64,000 bases of DNA, taken from Adiantum capillus-veneris. Its lineage: Eukaryota > Streptophyta > Polypodiopsida > Polypodiales > Pteridaceae. The notes below the pieces were generated by a model, which did not search any database, was not told where the DNA came from, and worked only from the letters and a program-made list of their open reading frames with translations. Location: assembly GCA_014529385.2 (NCBI GenBank), contig CM043962.1, positions 46,857,098 to 46,921,097 on the forward strand. Direction: 5' to 3'. The first letter of the stretch is position 1; every line of letters starts with the position of its first letter. Shown here one piece after another: positions 22,454-34,097 of the stretch. The translations under genes were made by a program, and so were the position numbers.

Positions 22454-22672
22454 TGTTACCATATACATGTGGTAGTGATGTGTGTGAACACAGTAGGACT
22501 GTTGGGGAATTTTTTCCCTCTTTAGGAGGTTTTTTCCCCTGTGCATTGTCCATCACTCTAGGGCTATCAATCTTTCCATTGCACACTAAGTAACACACCC
22601 TCTATTGTGTGCCTTGAGCTTCCTTCGTCTTCTCCAAGCTGTGCGTTTTTCTCTGCAACCCTAATTCCAACA
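22454..22672 (+). repeat. 3' LTR of copia C (219 bp)
   Basis: Preceded by the polypurine tract CCAGGGGGGATT. Compared with its 5' partner it has lost the TATATTC-type string and carries GTTGGGGAAT for GCCGGGGCAT. TG...CA ends are intact. Confidence 0.95.
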
Positions 22673-22722
22673 TGCCTGAACTAGTGTGAGAGTGCCGGTG
22701 CACACACAAAATTGTATTTGAT

Positions 22723-24235
22723 ATGTTTTTTTTATTGTCCAATGCAAAAATGATGCTAGAGCAAAAGAAAATTACTATGCGTGTTATTAAAAAAGAACGT
22801 ATTTTGGCAATATCATCATGTACAGATGGTCACATAGAGAAGATTAATGAAAGTGACATCTTCATTAAATATCTCACTAATGCTATCTTGGAGAACACAG
22901 AGTGCATGCTGCAAGACGAAGGCCAGTATGAGTTTTTGATTCCTACAGGGATCCGAGAATTTTATCCCCACCACAAGGTTAGGACAATGTTGGGCAATAT
23001 GAAAGTGTGCTATAGGGAATTAAAAGAAGATCTCCCTTCCACTTGTGATATGGAAAAAATAGAGCTGTGGGATAAATAATGGGAGGAGCAAAAGGTCAAG
23101 ACAAAGTGGGTGAAAGCTCAAGACCAAGCCTCCTTATCCAAGAGATTGAAGATGGCCCAAGATGTGCAGGTGGATGTAGGTGGTCAATCAGATGCCAACG
23201 GCAATGACACAATCATGCGCACAACATTGAATGCCAAGTGCGCTCATCTGATCGGCATTCCCCACGAGGCCCTAGTGGAAGGTGCAAGGGTTAGAGCAGC
23301 CTCTTTTGGTGTATGCACATTATACACCATTAATAGAATTTCTTTCTTTCCAAAGCACATTACATATGTAGAAAAATGCTACAAGGGAGGGAATGAGGAA
23401 AAATTTGATAGATTTTAGACAGATCAAGGAATGCAAACAGTTCACCTCTCTATTGTAAGATGCATTGGCTTTACCACCGAAGCTCCCTGGATCACAATCT
23501 TCCCATACTACAATGTGGGCACATTGGGAGACATGATGTGCCACCTGCTATTCACCCACGGAGTGTTCGGACGCTATATGCAGATGCTACAATATGGCTG
23601 GAGGACTCTCCCTCTCGAAAATTAGCACTTACTAGAGATAGTGACTACGTGGATCAAAGCAATGATTGAGAAGATGCCAACAATCTTACACGCTTTAATT
23701 GATGGTGTTGCGGCTACTTACTTAGCTGGTATAGTGCACAATGGCCTACATCCTTTCAACATAATGTTAGATTTTACTCGCGCAAATAAACCCCGCTTTG
23801 CCATCATTGATTGGAGCATGCTTCTTAGAATGCCATCCAAGCACGTATCAAATCATTTTTTGCATTCGAGCGCTCAATCGGACTTTGCAGTTTTGGAGGC
23901 AAAGAAAGCAAGGGGAGGAGAGATTGCAAAGCGGCCGCACATTGCTCTAGAAATATATGATCCACAGTTCGCAGATGCATACACAAAAGCAAACGATATT
24001 TATGCATTAGGTGATCCATTTGACATGTTGATAAACTTTTGGAGTGCAGCTAGGAAAGTCTATTGCCATGAGGGCCATTCAGACAAAAGTGGAGTTTTGG
24101 ATGAAGTTAAGAGAGAAAGAAGCTAGAAGAAACACATCAGATGTTTTGATCTTTTTCAGAGGGCATCTAAAGACAAACCCTAATCCTGTACAACAATCTC
24201 TTGTTGAACTTGAGCCATCCTTTTACCCGGCCTGA
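22723..24235 (+). pseudogene. Protein-kinase-like pseudogene
   Basis: A decayed kinase-domain gene, mostly in one frame with in-frame stops at 23077-23079, 23416-23418 and 23623-23625. Legible kinase landmarks: a VEK-type lysine region (ITYVEKCYKGG), HLSIVRCIGFTTEAP and FPYYNVGTLGDMM matching the alpha-C/hinge area, the catalytic loop IVHNGLHPFNIMLD, the metal site FAIIDWSM in place of DFG, and the late signature YTKANDIYALG. The HRD-type Asp is Gly here (HNG). A segment at about 23540-23640 reads better in a neighbouring frame (LEDSPSRKLALTRD). The C-terminal part shifts frame near 24110. N-terminal 22723-23080 is unrecognised. No function is claimed. Confidence 0.75.
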
Positions 24236-24239
24236 AAAT

Positions 24240-24753
24240 TTTGTACTTCGTAGTTTGTCTGTGTATTTTATTTGCATTGAAATCTATTTTTTGGGTTCTG
24301 GGTGGTTCACTTCATTGAGTCATTTGAAGTATATTTGAATCTGTATGTCTTTACTCAATTGTCTTGTGGCTCAATTAGATCAATTGTGATCTTGTATTTC
24401 GCATCAATTACAGAATATTTTACTAAACTAAGATACACCAGTTGTGGTATCTTTGAGATTGCTAAATTGTGGGAACAGATTTTGGTCAAAGATATCTATT
24501 ACTTGTCTATTTGTCTATTGCAGTTTTGAGATACTATGGTGATGAATAACAAGCTTGTGGTACACAAATGGTGCCAGATGATCAACAACAAGTGGTTGTT
24601 AATGCGTTTCAGTGCATGAAATCTATAGCGCACGGTATGTCGACACAACAAGCGAGACACACACTGCTCGATGACTATCAAAATGGGCAAATCCAAACCA
24701 TTTGCAATGGAAAGATATCAATAAAGAAGTGACCAAGGATATTATTAAAACAA
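24240..24753. other. AT-rich sequence downstream of the kinase remnant
   Basis: No gene recognised up to about 24690. After that a short open stretch leads into the reading frame that is broken by the element at 24762. Confidence 0.4.
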
Positions 24754-26061
24754 TATGGCCACCCGAGGGATTCACTCTATATACAAAATGGGACGCCACC
24801 TGAGCGGACAACTTTGATAAAACCCCTATATAAAACTCATATTAGGGAATATGACCCCCCTTTCTATGCTTATACGACAATCAATGCAAAAAACTATCAT
24901 ACCCCTATCTTACGTATAAAATTTAGGTCTCACATGATCTAAGGCCTCTGTCAAACGTATCCGGAAGGCCATGTACCGTAGTGAGCTGGACCAATCCTGC
25001 ATTCCGCCTTCCCGAATGTCTGTCACATGGAGTTATGGACAAGCTTCCCTTCTGGTGAGCTGGAAGCCATGTCATGGGCGTGCTACGAAGATTTGTGTCC
25101 GAGGGGTCTATGCTGCCCAGCCCCTCCCATCCTACACAACAACCAATCAGAGTGGAGATGCGCACAAAACTTGTCAGGTTTTGTTGAAAAGGTGATTGCT
25201 TCATGTGACTGCTCTGATGGACATGGTGCTTTCTCATGCAAAAAGCACCCGATCATTGCTAGCCATGGAGGCTGTGTCCACTGTCCTCATGTGACATGGG
25301 CCTAGCTGAGTAAAACTATTCAAAGAGCGTGTAGCATAGTGATTGGCAACGTACTAAGAAACCAATTCTGTTGATAACTAGATTTACCTTCAAGTGTCTT
25401 AGTTTGACTTTCAAACTATGTGCCCTTACAACCTCTATTCTAGCTACTCGTCCAATTTTGATCTATCTAAGTTACTCCAAAAACATGGTTATAAAGTTGC
25501 GTTAGGTTCTTCGTGTAAATTTACATCTATACAAACTCTTCATAGTTTTCATCCCTCAACAAATGAACTATAATCACAAAACAAGCAATTGATACAAAAC
25601 AGTGTTAGTTCTTGTATGCATCTTTGTAGCTATTGACTCACAAGGTTGAGGGCGGACTCTTTTGGGAAGCCATGATTTTGAAACACAAATACTTTCTCTC
25701 ATTTTTCCCTTTTCTCACTTCTCTCCCCCCATCCCATAAATATGATATCCCCTCCCTTATTTTTAAGCTTGGGAGATAAATTATTAGGGGCATACCCCTA
25801 ACTTATATTCTTATGTAACTTGTAAAAAAACCCCCCTCCCCTGCACTTACGTGGTGCTGTAAGTTTTACATGGTGAATCATTCGGGTATGGCCATGTGAG
25901 GATGCGGAGATAAAGAAAGGATGGTGGAAAGTATCAAAGTGCCTTCACCAAGAGATCAAAGATAATACTCATAAGATCTACTTGGAAGTTTTTGGCCATC
26001 TATTGCATAATGCAAATTGTGCATTATATTTTACAAAAATATTGTATGTACATTTTGTGCA
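24701..26061 (+). pseudogene. Unrecognised reading frame split by the 24762 element
   Basis: Around 24703-24761 one frame reads KDINKEVTKDIIKTIWP. After the inserted element and one 8 bp target copy, the same frame continues in CEDAEIKKGWWKVSKCLHQE and runs to a TAG near 26060. Charged, codon-like composition across the join suggests an exon or old coding unit was hit. No family is recognised and the upstream limit is unclear. Confidence 0.45.
24762..25886. mobile_element. Non-autonomous DNA transposon with 8 bp target duplication (1125 bp)
   Basis: Left end CCCGAGGGATTCACTCTATA and right end TGGTGAATCATTCGGG are inverted relatives. They are flanked by identical 8 bp copies TATGGCCA (24754-24761 and 25887-25894). 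The 8 bp duplication fits hAT-type transposons, but the tips do not have the usual CAGGG/TAGGG start. The interior at 24950-25310 is richer in GC than its surroundings and has overlapping open frames, including a Cys-rich 92-codon frame at 25027-25305. It could be captured host sequence. Related tips occur in the small element at 38375-38621. Confidence 0.8.
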
Positions 26062-26780
26062 GCAACAGTAGACTTTTCCTCGAAGGAGACAACTATAGCC
26101 ACCCATGATATCATAGAGAGTTGTGTCACATTCACATGGGAGGAGCTGGCATTGATAGTTGAAGGGGCCGACATACAATTTAAAAAATATATATATATTT
26201 TAATGACACAATTGGCAGAGAAGGATACAAAAACAACACGTCTATCTGTAGCAACCCAAACACCCAAAGAATCCCAGGTCTGAATGGAGAAAAGTACTCA
26301 TCGCTTAAGCCAAGATGTTCAAAATTTGACACAATGATTGAATCCTCCACTTGTACAAGGGACACACACTAGTCACCTCGTTCTACATCTAGCGTTGGTT
26401 CCCGCATCACAATCAGATGCATCTTCATCTTTCGAGTGTCCAGTATGCTACAAGAATTTTGATGGATGGAGTGGATTCTATACATTGGTATTGTGGCCAT
26501 TAGTATTACCTCGCATGTTTAATTTGTTTAATGCAAAATAGTAGCCGATGTGTAATCTGATCACAAGATATTCCACAAGGAATATATTATATGTTTGGCA
26601 TGACAAATGAGTATAAATTCAAGCAAGCCCACCAAGACACCCCTAGCACAATTAGAAATCAATTTGGTAACAATTAAGATCGACATATTATGTATAATCA
26701 CTACGATGAAGCATTGTTTATGATCAAAACATGTTGAGTACAAGCTCTTTAATAATGATTTTTGACACAATATTCATTCT
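25895..26780. other. Intergenic sequence
   Basis: Apart from the split reading frame at its start, nothing is recognised. A weak open stretch at 26017-26283 has no known motif. Confidence 0.4.
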
Positions 26781-26789
26781 ACTCGCAAG

Positions 26790-29293
26790 CTATATTGAAT
26801 CCGTGAAGTTGTTATCTTGTTCTGAGTCTAAGTGTTGTGGGTCTTCTTGTAATTCAACTTCCACATCTATTATTAGATTCTCTTCTATTTTGTCTATAGT
26901 GCATTGAGATACACCAACATTGAACTCTTCTTTGTCTTTGTTTTGACAATCATACACCCAATGTGGCATTTCCTCCTCGTAGCCAACACTTTTGATGTGA
27001 TGCAATGTCCTTTTGTTGCAAAATATATACACTAATTTTTTTGCTATGTCTGCCAATAATTTGTTGTGAATAGTGCTATGAACATACTTGTACATACTTC
27101 AGTTTCTCTTTGAGCTTGAGTTGCACATTATGCTAGTAGTTTTATTGCAAGGGGACGTAAGGTCAAATAATGCTCTCTGCTATTCATCATCCAACACTTC
27201 CATACAGGTTGCTCTTTTGCCATTTACTGTACAAAATCATTCACAAAAGGACCTTCTTTAGTCTAAATGTGTTCATTTCTTTGATACAATCAATTTGGTC
27301 TTGAACATTGGAGTAGAACGTGTTGACCACGTGATAGAAATTTCTTACCACCTCTGTATTGGACATTAGATCTAAATTTCAATACTATAGAGTGGACTAT
27401 GAGCGCTCTTCCATCTTGCATGAAAATACTTGGCCAAAATTATCCGTTGTTTGACAGAGAATGGTAGTTCTCTCCACTCATTCTCTACTACAAATACTTT
27501 TAGCTCCTTAGGATTTTTAAGACTTTGTTGGACTGACCACCATGTCATCCACACTTTGCCCATATTTGGCGCCTTCTGATTAAGGTTGCAAATCGCGAAC
27601 ATAACGGGCATCATTACATGGTATGCATCCATTACACTCCTCCACCAAGTAAGCTTGTTTATGGACCCAAGTAGACATGTAATTTTCTCTTTCACTTTTT
27701 CTTTCTACTCAAGCTGCCATTCATCAAAGGCCGTGTAGTTGAAAGTGTCAATCACAACGCACTTATTGTGGAGAAAGATTCCAATGTATAAAAATGCGTA
27801 TAAAATCGAGTTTCAGCAAGAAGTTTCAACAACACTAACATGCACATTCTGTACAAATTGAGCACTCTTTGTCTTTTCAAGATGAACTTCACAACTTGTT
27901 GTGCTGTGTCAATTATTTTGGCAAGCTATGTGCTTTCTTCACTTGTATACCAATCCGTATTACAACCATTGGCAAAAATGTATGGAAAGCACCTTTTTAT
28001 TAATTTTCTAGCATTTTTACAGTTCTTTGCATCGTCCATGAGTACTTGAATGACATGCCCATCACCGATTTCTTTAATTACATTAATCAAGACCTCATGA
28101 ATATATTTACCAATTTTAAATGCATCAAAACTGTCAGTCGCCTTTATGAACGTTTCTCCCCTTGACAAACAAGCATTACATTGATCAGTGGTCTTCTTTG
28201 AACATTTGACCAACCATCACTCGCAATTGTGCATCCTGAAAGCGAAATATTCCCAAGTATTATTTTGGCAACACGCTCTTTGACTTCGATGTAACATTTG
28301 TCCAAGAGAACATTTCGTGTCGTGTGATACGAAGGAGCTAAAAATCTTGGGCCAAACTCATCGATTTTCTTCCAAGCGGCCTTCCAATGATTGTTGTCTA
28401 CCCCATGACAAGAGTACTTCTAGTGAAGAAAATCGCTTTGGCGAGTGCAATGTGTGCTTCTTCTAGAGACTGCATCCAAAATCTTTGATGCAATGATTAT
28501 TGACGCATTTGTCCAAGTCCTACCACTCCGTGCGCAGGTTGTCCCGCACCAACCATCACTCACAATTGTGCATCTTGAAAGCAAAATATTCCCAAGTATT
28601 ATTTTGGAGACAGGCTCTTTGACTTCGATGTAACATTTTTTCAAGAGATCATTTTGTATCATGTGATATGAAGGGGTTGAACATCCTGGGCCAAACTCAT
28701 TGATTTCTTCCATGCGGCTTTCCAATGATTGTTGTCTACCATGACTAGAGCACTTCCAGTGAAAAACATTGCTTTGGCGAGTGCGATTTGTGCTTATTTT
28801 AGAAATTGCATTTGAAAGCTTTGATGCAATGATTTTTGATGCATTTGCTAAAGTCTACCATCATTGTGATGCTTAAAAGGAACACTGCTTGGCATTTCCT
28901 CTTCCTACGTAGGCTAATCTGCAAGGTTATTTTGTGTCACCAAAGGATTAAGAGAGTTAATATTTGGCTCTGATTGCTCTTGACATGCATCATAATAGAG
29001 CTATGTATCCGTTGTCTCTTGCCACCCTTTTTGGCGAGCTCTTCTCTCAAACGCTTTGCAATTGCAGGTACGTAAGGATGTTCACATTTCTTACAATTCT
29101 TTTTAATGCTACCCAAAAAATGGTCCCTAATACGTGATGCATTGCCTAATTTTGTAGTGAAGCAAAATTTACATTGCCACTCCATATATCGACCGCATAT
29201 GTTGTGAGTATAATCCCACTCTTTACTAGGGGCTTTTTTATTCTTTGCCTTCTTCGTACCACTTGTGCCAACATTTTGCTCCATTGCTTTCAA
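26790..29293 (-). pseudogene. hAT-family transposase pseudogene (BED finger, DUF659-like, hATC)
   Basis: Read on the minus strand. From 29293 downward there is a BED-type zinc finger (MEWQCKFCFTTKLGNASRIRDHF...CKKCEHP). Then comes a DUF659-like core with CTIVSDGWCGTT (near 28560), then VIQVLMDDAKNCKNARKLIK (near 28040). A later core segment at 27372-27695 contains APNMGKVWMTWW and ARWKSAHSPLYSIE. The hATC dimerisation tail at 26790-27095 contains KLVYIFCNKRTLHHIKSVGYEEEMPHWVYD. Frameshifts, stops and a 339 bp internal duplication break it. These are parts of a cut-and-paste transposase. No terminal repeats or target duplication could be assigned. Confidence 0.85.
28209..28886 (-). repeat. 339 bp tandem duplication inside the hAT transposase
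   Basis: The block starting CAACCATCACTCRCAATTGTGC at 28211 recurs at 28550, and homology continues through the unit with roughly 10% differences. The period is 113 codons, so the duplication itself keeps frame. Confidence 0.85.
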
Positions 29294-31380
29294 TTTAATA
29301 CTAAAGCCATAAGAACTAGATGTTCAGTTATAAAAACATTTTTCTTATTTTCAACATATATTAGAAAAACAATCACTAAGAAAGTAATCAAATATGCACC
29401 ATATAAGATTTGCAATGCACTCTAGTCAATCCACATATCGACCACATATGTTGTGAGCAAATACACACATTGCAATGCACTCTCTACACGGAATTATGAA
29501 TACAACAATGCTATGAATTTGTCAATGCAATTATAAATATGATAATTAGTTATACATCCTCTTCGATTTGCAAACAATAAGACACATCTATTCTCAAATG
29601 CTACAAAGAATAATCAAATTTTACACTGAAACGATGATAATTATTTGCAAAACACACATGAAAGCAATAATATCTATGATTGGTCATGTCATATGCACTA
29701 ACAAGCTTTCATAATACATAATGCACTCCCTATATAAACCAATGTATAAAACAAGGCAATGAAATCTTCAATACAATTACACAATTGAGGACTACTACTT
29801 GTACCTAATCAAGGATTGTAGCCCCTTTATGCATCCGATTCAATATATAAAAGCTATTTTCACCCAATTAAGGATTATAGCTCTCATATTGTGCAGTGAC
29901 AATGTATATCAACTAAAATCTATGATGTGGTGAAAAATGCAAAACTTCAAGGATCTTTATATACCCAATACACTAGTACAGGGCATCCGATCCTTGACTA
30001 TCGACTCGTCATTTACATATAGTCATCTTCTAAAACCAACATTGGCCCTTTTATGGACAAATGGCTTTATAGCAATGAGCACGACTCTCCAAATTCTCAA
30101 AATTTTTGGCTTCATACCTTTATGTTCGGTGAAGGATTTAAATATTTTTAGAAGTGGTTATCAAAATCATGCTCGTCCCAATAAAAGGACCTGTGACTCT
30201 ATAACCTTATGTCAATTCATAAGGATATGACTATACGTGACTCTCGCATACACTCCCTAGGGATTTGCCTTGTCAAAGTGCCAAGGTTAGAAGAGACTAT
30301 ATATAATTACGCCCGTCGGGTTTGTTTATTTTCTCGGCGGGCCCGTTGGGTTATTATAATTTGTTGACGAGCTCACAGGGAAAATTAAAAAGACGAGCGG
30401 GCCCGTAGGAAAAATAATGAAACCCAATGGGCTAACCGGTTCTATTGGTTTTTTTAGGTCATCACATCAATATTACGTTAACAATTAACGTTATCACATC
30501 TTTTTCATGTGTAATTAATCATGTTAGTAACGTAATCACACGATCATGATCACGTCAATGAAATGCCTACTAGACAATGAACATCAAGTATCAGAGCGCA
30601 AATGGTTTCTAAAGCAATTGTCCTTTATTTAATGTGAAGATCTAGCTCTTTAATTGCAACATGATATTATTCAAAGACAAAAAGTATACGTACCTTGGTC
30701 TGAATGAAGATTTTTTTTTTTTGGATGATGTAGAGAATTGGAATGGATATCTTGAATTAATTTTTGTAGAGGAGAGTTAGGACTAGTGCAATTTTCTAGC
30801 ATGTCATGTAGCAATGGGAACATCGTGCAAGATCTTTTATCTCATAGCAAAACATAATATCAAGGTTTATTGCAAAACAATGATTGTATAATGTATGACA
30901 ATTGTTCAAGTTCATAAATTGGATTGTATATTTAGTGATTAAATCAAAGAAGATCAAATGCATTTAAGTGCAAAGCTTAGATCTATTAATAAACTTTCTA
31001 GATGTATTGCACTTTTAAAAAATTTCCTTTTGAAGTTTGTGACATTGATTAGTTTCATGATTATGTTTATCTTATTTAGGATATGCCACCCTTCCATTTT
31101 TGAAAAAAATTTCCAATGTCTTACATTTTAAAGATTCTATCAGACAATCAAATTTGCATACATGGTTATTAAGAACATTGAGAAAAACAAAAGTATTATC
31201 AAATCTAATAATACAAAAAAGAATGCTATATGATCATGTGACTTCAAGATTAGAAAAACCATGATTTTGAAGACGTGGCTATCTATCTATCGTTTAAAAT
31301 GAGCATGCACAAAGCCATTGTTGATTCTCTTTGCATGTGCTCCTATTTTCACTTTTAAGGCTATTGTTAGTTTTATTAGT
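29294..31380. other. AT-rich intergenic sequence
   Basis: About 2 kb without a recognisable gene. The only compositional island is at 30311-30409, with GCCCGTCGGG, GGCGGGCCCGTTGGG and GAGCGGGCCCGTAGG in 100 bp. These could be subterminal repeats of a transposon end, possibly of the adjacent hAT remnant, but no TIR was found. Confidence 0.45.
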
Positions 31381-31626
31381 ACTTTTCCCTTTCCATAAGG
31401 CCATAGGTTATTGAACAATGCCAGATTCCTTTTATAGTTTACATTTGCAAATAACCCTATGGTCGTGAGGGCATAAGTGTGGCATAGTTTAGGTTTTTAT
31501 GTAGTCTTCAAGATGCGTACCAAGAGCATCACATGTTTTTGCTTATTTGGGTGTCCTACGTGATGGTCTAAGTGACAATTAAGAATCTAAGAGCAATAGG
31601 ATCTATGTAATGCTACAATCTCTTAT
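31381..31626. repeat. Left fragment of the ~0.7 kb degenerate tandem array
   Basis: Contains CCATAAGGCCATAGG, AACCCTATGGTCGTGAGGGC and AGGATCTATGTAATG, words also found in the array right of element G (for example at 40106). It supports G having inserted inside the array. Confidence 0.6.
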
Positions 31627-31676
31627 ATTCAAAGTTGTTAATGTCAATGATGCGAAAGTGAAGAGACCAATGTGAG

Positions 31677-31756
<80 letters not shown>

Positions 31757-31944
31757 TCCTGAACCAACCAACCTTGGCAATGAATAACTAATGCAAATAC
31801 AATGGGGGCAACGGGTTGTATATATACCCACCTAAGTAAATTTCCCTACCTAGACTTTGAAAAATAAGTAAAATAAATACCTAAAAGCCAAAATATATAC
31901 TGAGATCACATTGGGAATTCACTTGAGATGCCATAACTTTAACA
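31627..31944 (-). repeat. 3' LTR of element G with (GA)n
   Basis: Minus-strand start TGTTAAAGTTATGGCATC at 31944. Holds a 75 nt (GA)n tract at 31680-31754. It aligns with 39532-39893 on both sides of the tract (shared CCAACCAACCTTGGCAATGA and CACCTAAGTAAATTTCC). The low-coordinate tip is eroded (ATTC for TGTC). Confidence 0.85.
31680..31754. repeat. (GA)n microsatellite, 75 nt
   Basis: Uninterrupted GA dinucleotides inside the 3' LTR of G. The partner LTR has 120 nt at the same place. Confidence 0.97.
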
Positions 31945-32336
31945 CCTTCCCTGCAGCTCATAGTGGACATAAATGGTGAGACCAAGCTACCATGGACACC
32001 CCAGCAATAACTCCTTCCTCGGATTTGTTACCTCAACTTTGTACCATAGAAGAATGCCATCTTGAGCATTGGTTGCCTTTTAGAAAATTGAATTGTAGAC
32101 CACATTACATTCAAGAATCCCCATTCGTGAATTGTGAACACATCACACCCAAAATACCCAATGATAATGAATTGTGGAACACATCCTATCCATGATTAGG
32201 CCAACAACAATGGATTGGTGCATTTATCTGTAGTGTTTTAGATAGTCTAATTGGTTCCCTGCCAGATGCATGTGCCTTGAACTCCGACCCTTGGGTTCAA
32301 ACACCGATAACTTGAACTCCGACACAAGGGTCCATA

Positions 32337-33292
32337 TTATTTATAAGGAGCACTGCTTGCCCCTCTTTTCCACTCACAAGCCTCTCTCTTGCTAAAGCTA
32401 GTGGTGGAAACGGCCTCCACTTGCCATAGAAGGCTCCTAATCCTTGCCAATGTAGTCTCCATCACACCAACAATCCTTCCTCGAGTAATGATACTTCTTT
32501 CCTCATGATTCTTGCCTTTGCCTTTATCCTTGTAGAGCCTTTGTCTTTGCCTTTGAATTTGCAATCTCTAGACAAATGACCATGCTTTCCACAACTGTAA
32601 CAATAGATATTGGTCTTCTTTCTAGAATCCGAAGCAACAAGTGCTTCCACAACTTTGTTATAAATTTCAATTTTGCCTTGAGTTATTAACATGGTTTCCT
32701 CCTCAATGAGAAAAGAGCTGAATCGTCAAATTCCAGATTTTCCTTTGTGATTTGTAGTTGAAGTGTCCAAGACACCATTTTGTATGCCTCAAGCAACTTC
32801 ATGAGTACCAAAGCAACTAATTGAGTACAAGTCGGTGCACTTTTCATAGACGATAGTTGATCATGAATAACCTTAGCCTTCATAAGAAATGATCGCATCA
32901 CGGAGCTTGCATGGTAGAAACTTGATGACAAATAACTATCCAAGAAGGGTGACTGCTCGCATCATAGAATCCCAATCAAACATTCCAACGAGCTTGAACC
33001 ACATATCATTGGCAATCTTCAAAGTCTAAATGGATGGAGTAATTTCCTTTGTAAAAGATTCCACAATGGCCAACATTTCCTTTGCATTACTCACATCCCA
33101 ATCGACACACAATTTTTTATACTCGTTATCTTGAAGGTGGGTGTACCTATTGTTGGGATTCCTCATAGGACAAAACTTCGAGCCATCGACTATGTCGCAT
33201 AAGCCTTTTCTATGTACTAGAGTTGCATAATCAAGTCCCAATGGGCGCAATTATCGTTGTTCAAATTTGTTGTTGGTGCTCGAGCAAGGGGG
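32337..33292 (-). pseudogene. Gag of element G
   Basis: Minus-strand gag from an ATG at 33290-33292 (MTPLARAPTTNLNNDN). A frame break near 33250 is followed by VHRKGLCDIVDGSKFCP and VSNAKEMLAIVESF, typical of copia-type gag. Next come FLMKAKVIHDQLSS and LEFDDSALFSL, then an intact zinc knuckle CYSCGKHGHLSRDC near 32590. The tail is basic (KGKDKG). Stops near 33025 and 32686 split it. Nothing resembling protease, integrase or RT follows before the 3' LTR, only about 390 bp of non-coding sequence. Confidence 0.85.
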
Positions 33293-33331
33293 GTCATACC
33301 AAAGTTGCAAGATCTAGTTACTAGGGGTTTC

Positions 33332-33699
33332 TGTTGAGATATCAAGCTCAACATGTACGACTCCTAGATGACTACCACCGACAATCATCATCACTGGCAC
33401 GACTTGGTGGATACGCATATCTTCACTAGTGGTACTACAAATGTACTACATCGAGTTAATCTACCTACCGGAGTGATGGCACACTTATCTACTCACTTCA
33501 CTAACTAATGTTTACACTAGATCGTTGTACTAGGTCCCTTTTTATGCTGTATTTTTCCTTTTATGTTTTGTAGATCTCTTATCTTGAGTTTATAAAGAAG
33601 AAGAAGTACAGTATTTTGCCTCCGTCTTTGTGTGTGTGTGTGTGAGTGTGCGCGCGCGCTTGCAAAAGCTCAAGCTCTCTCCTTCTCGATCTCTTGTCA
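33332..33699 (+). repeat. 5' LTR of copia F (368 bp)
   Basis: TGTTGAGATATCAAGCTCAA to CGATCTCTTGTCA, with a GT/GC microsatellite near 33631. The partner at 38317 starts TGTTGAGATGTCAAGCTCAA. Confidence 0.93.
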
Positions 33700-33711
33700 T
33701 GGTATTAGAGC
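33700..33711 (+). promoter_or_regulatory. Primer binding site of copia F (one mismatch)
   Basis: TGGTATTAGAGC directly after the LTR, one base from the tRNA-Met site TGGTATCAGAGC. Confidence 0.88.
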
Positions 33712-34097
33712 TTAACTGTGTCTGAGGAGCTTAGAGAAGCAAGCACGAGAAGCCTAAGAAGTGTCCTCGATATTCTTGGGATCCATCATAAAAAACGATC
33801 TCCGATTAAGATGATTCCTTTTGGATATTGTGCATTTTAGAGTTCTATGTAGTCCTTTGGACTGCTACCTTGCAGTTGGATTTTCATTTCTGGCGCGTTC
33901 TGACACCCAGCAGAAATACTAAGGTTTGAGATTCTATAGATATGCATATTGGTGGTGCAAAAAGATTTGGTTTGGTTGCAGTGTGCAGAGATACTGTTTA
34001 GCACAGTGAAACAGGTTTATGTACGTAGATTGTGGTTACAGCTGATAACTATCTATTTTTAGCAAGCTGCTCGGAGACTTGGTGAAGGGTTGGAAAC

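Larger units (their letters stand above)
17478..22672 (+). mobile_element. Copia element C, complete structure, degenerate coding
   Basis: Complete 5.2 kb copia copy of the A/B/D family: 5' LTR, PBS, leader, gag, protease, integrase, RT, RNase H, polypurine tract and 3' LTR. It is flanked by TTCCT (17473-17477) and TGCCT (22673-22677), a 5 bp target duplication with one change. The two LTRs differ by about a dozen substitutions plus indels, so the insertion is not recent. Its subfamily is that of B, with which it shares the RT TGA. Confidence 0.95.
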
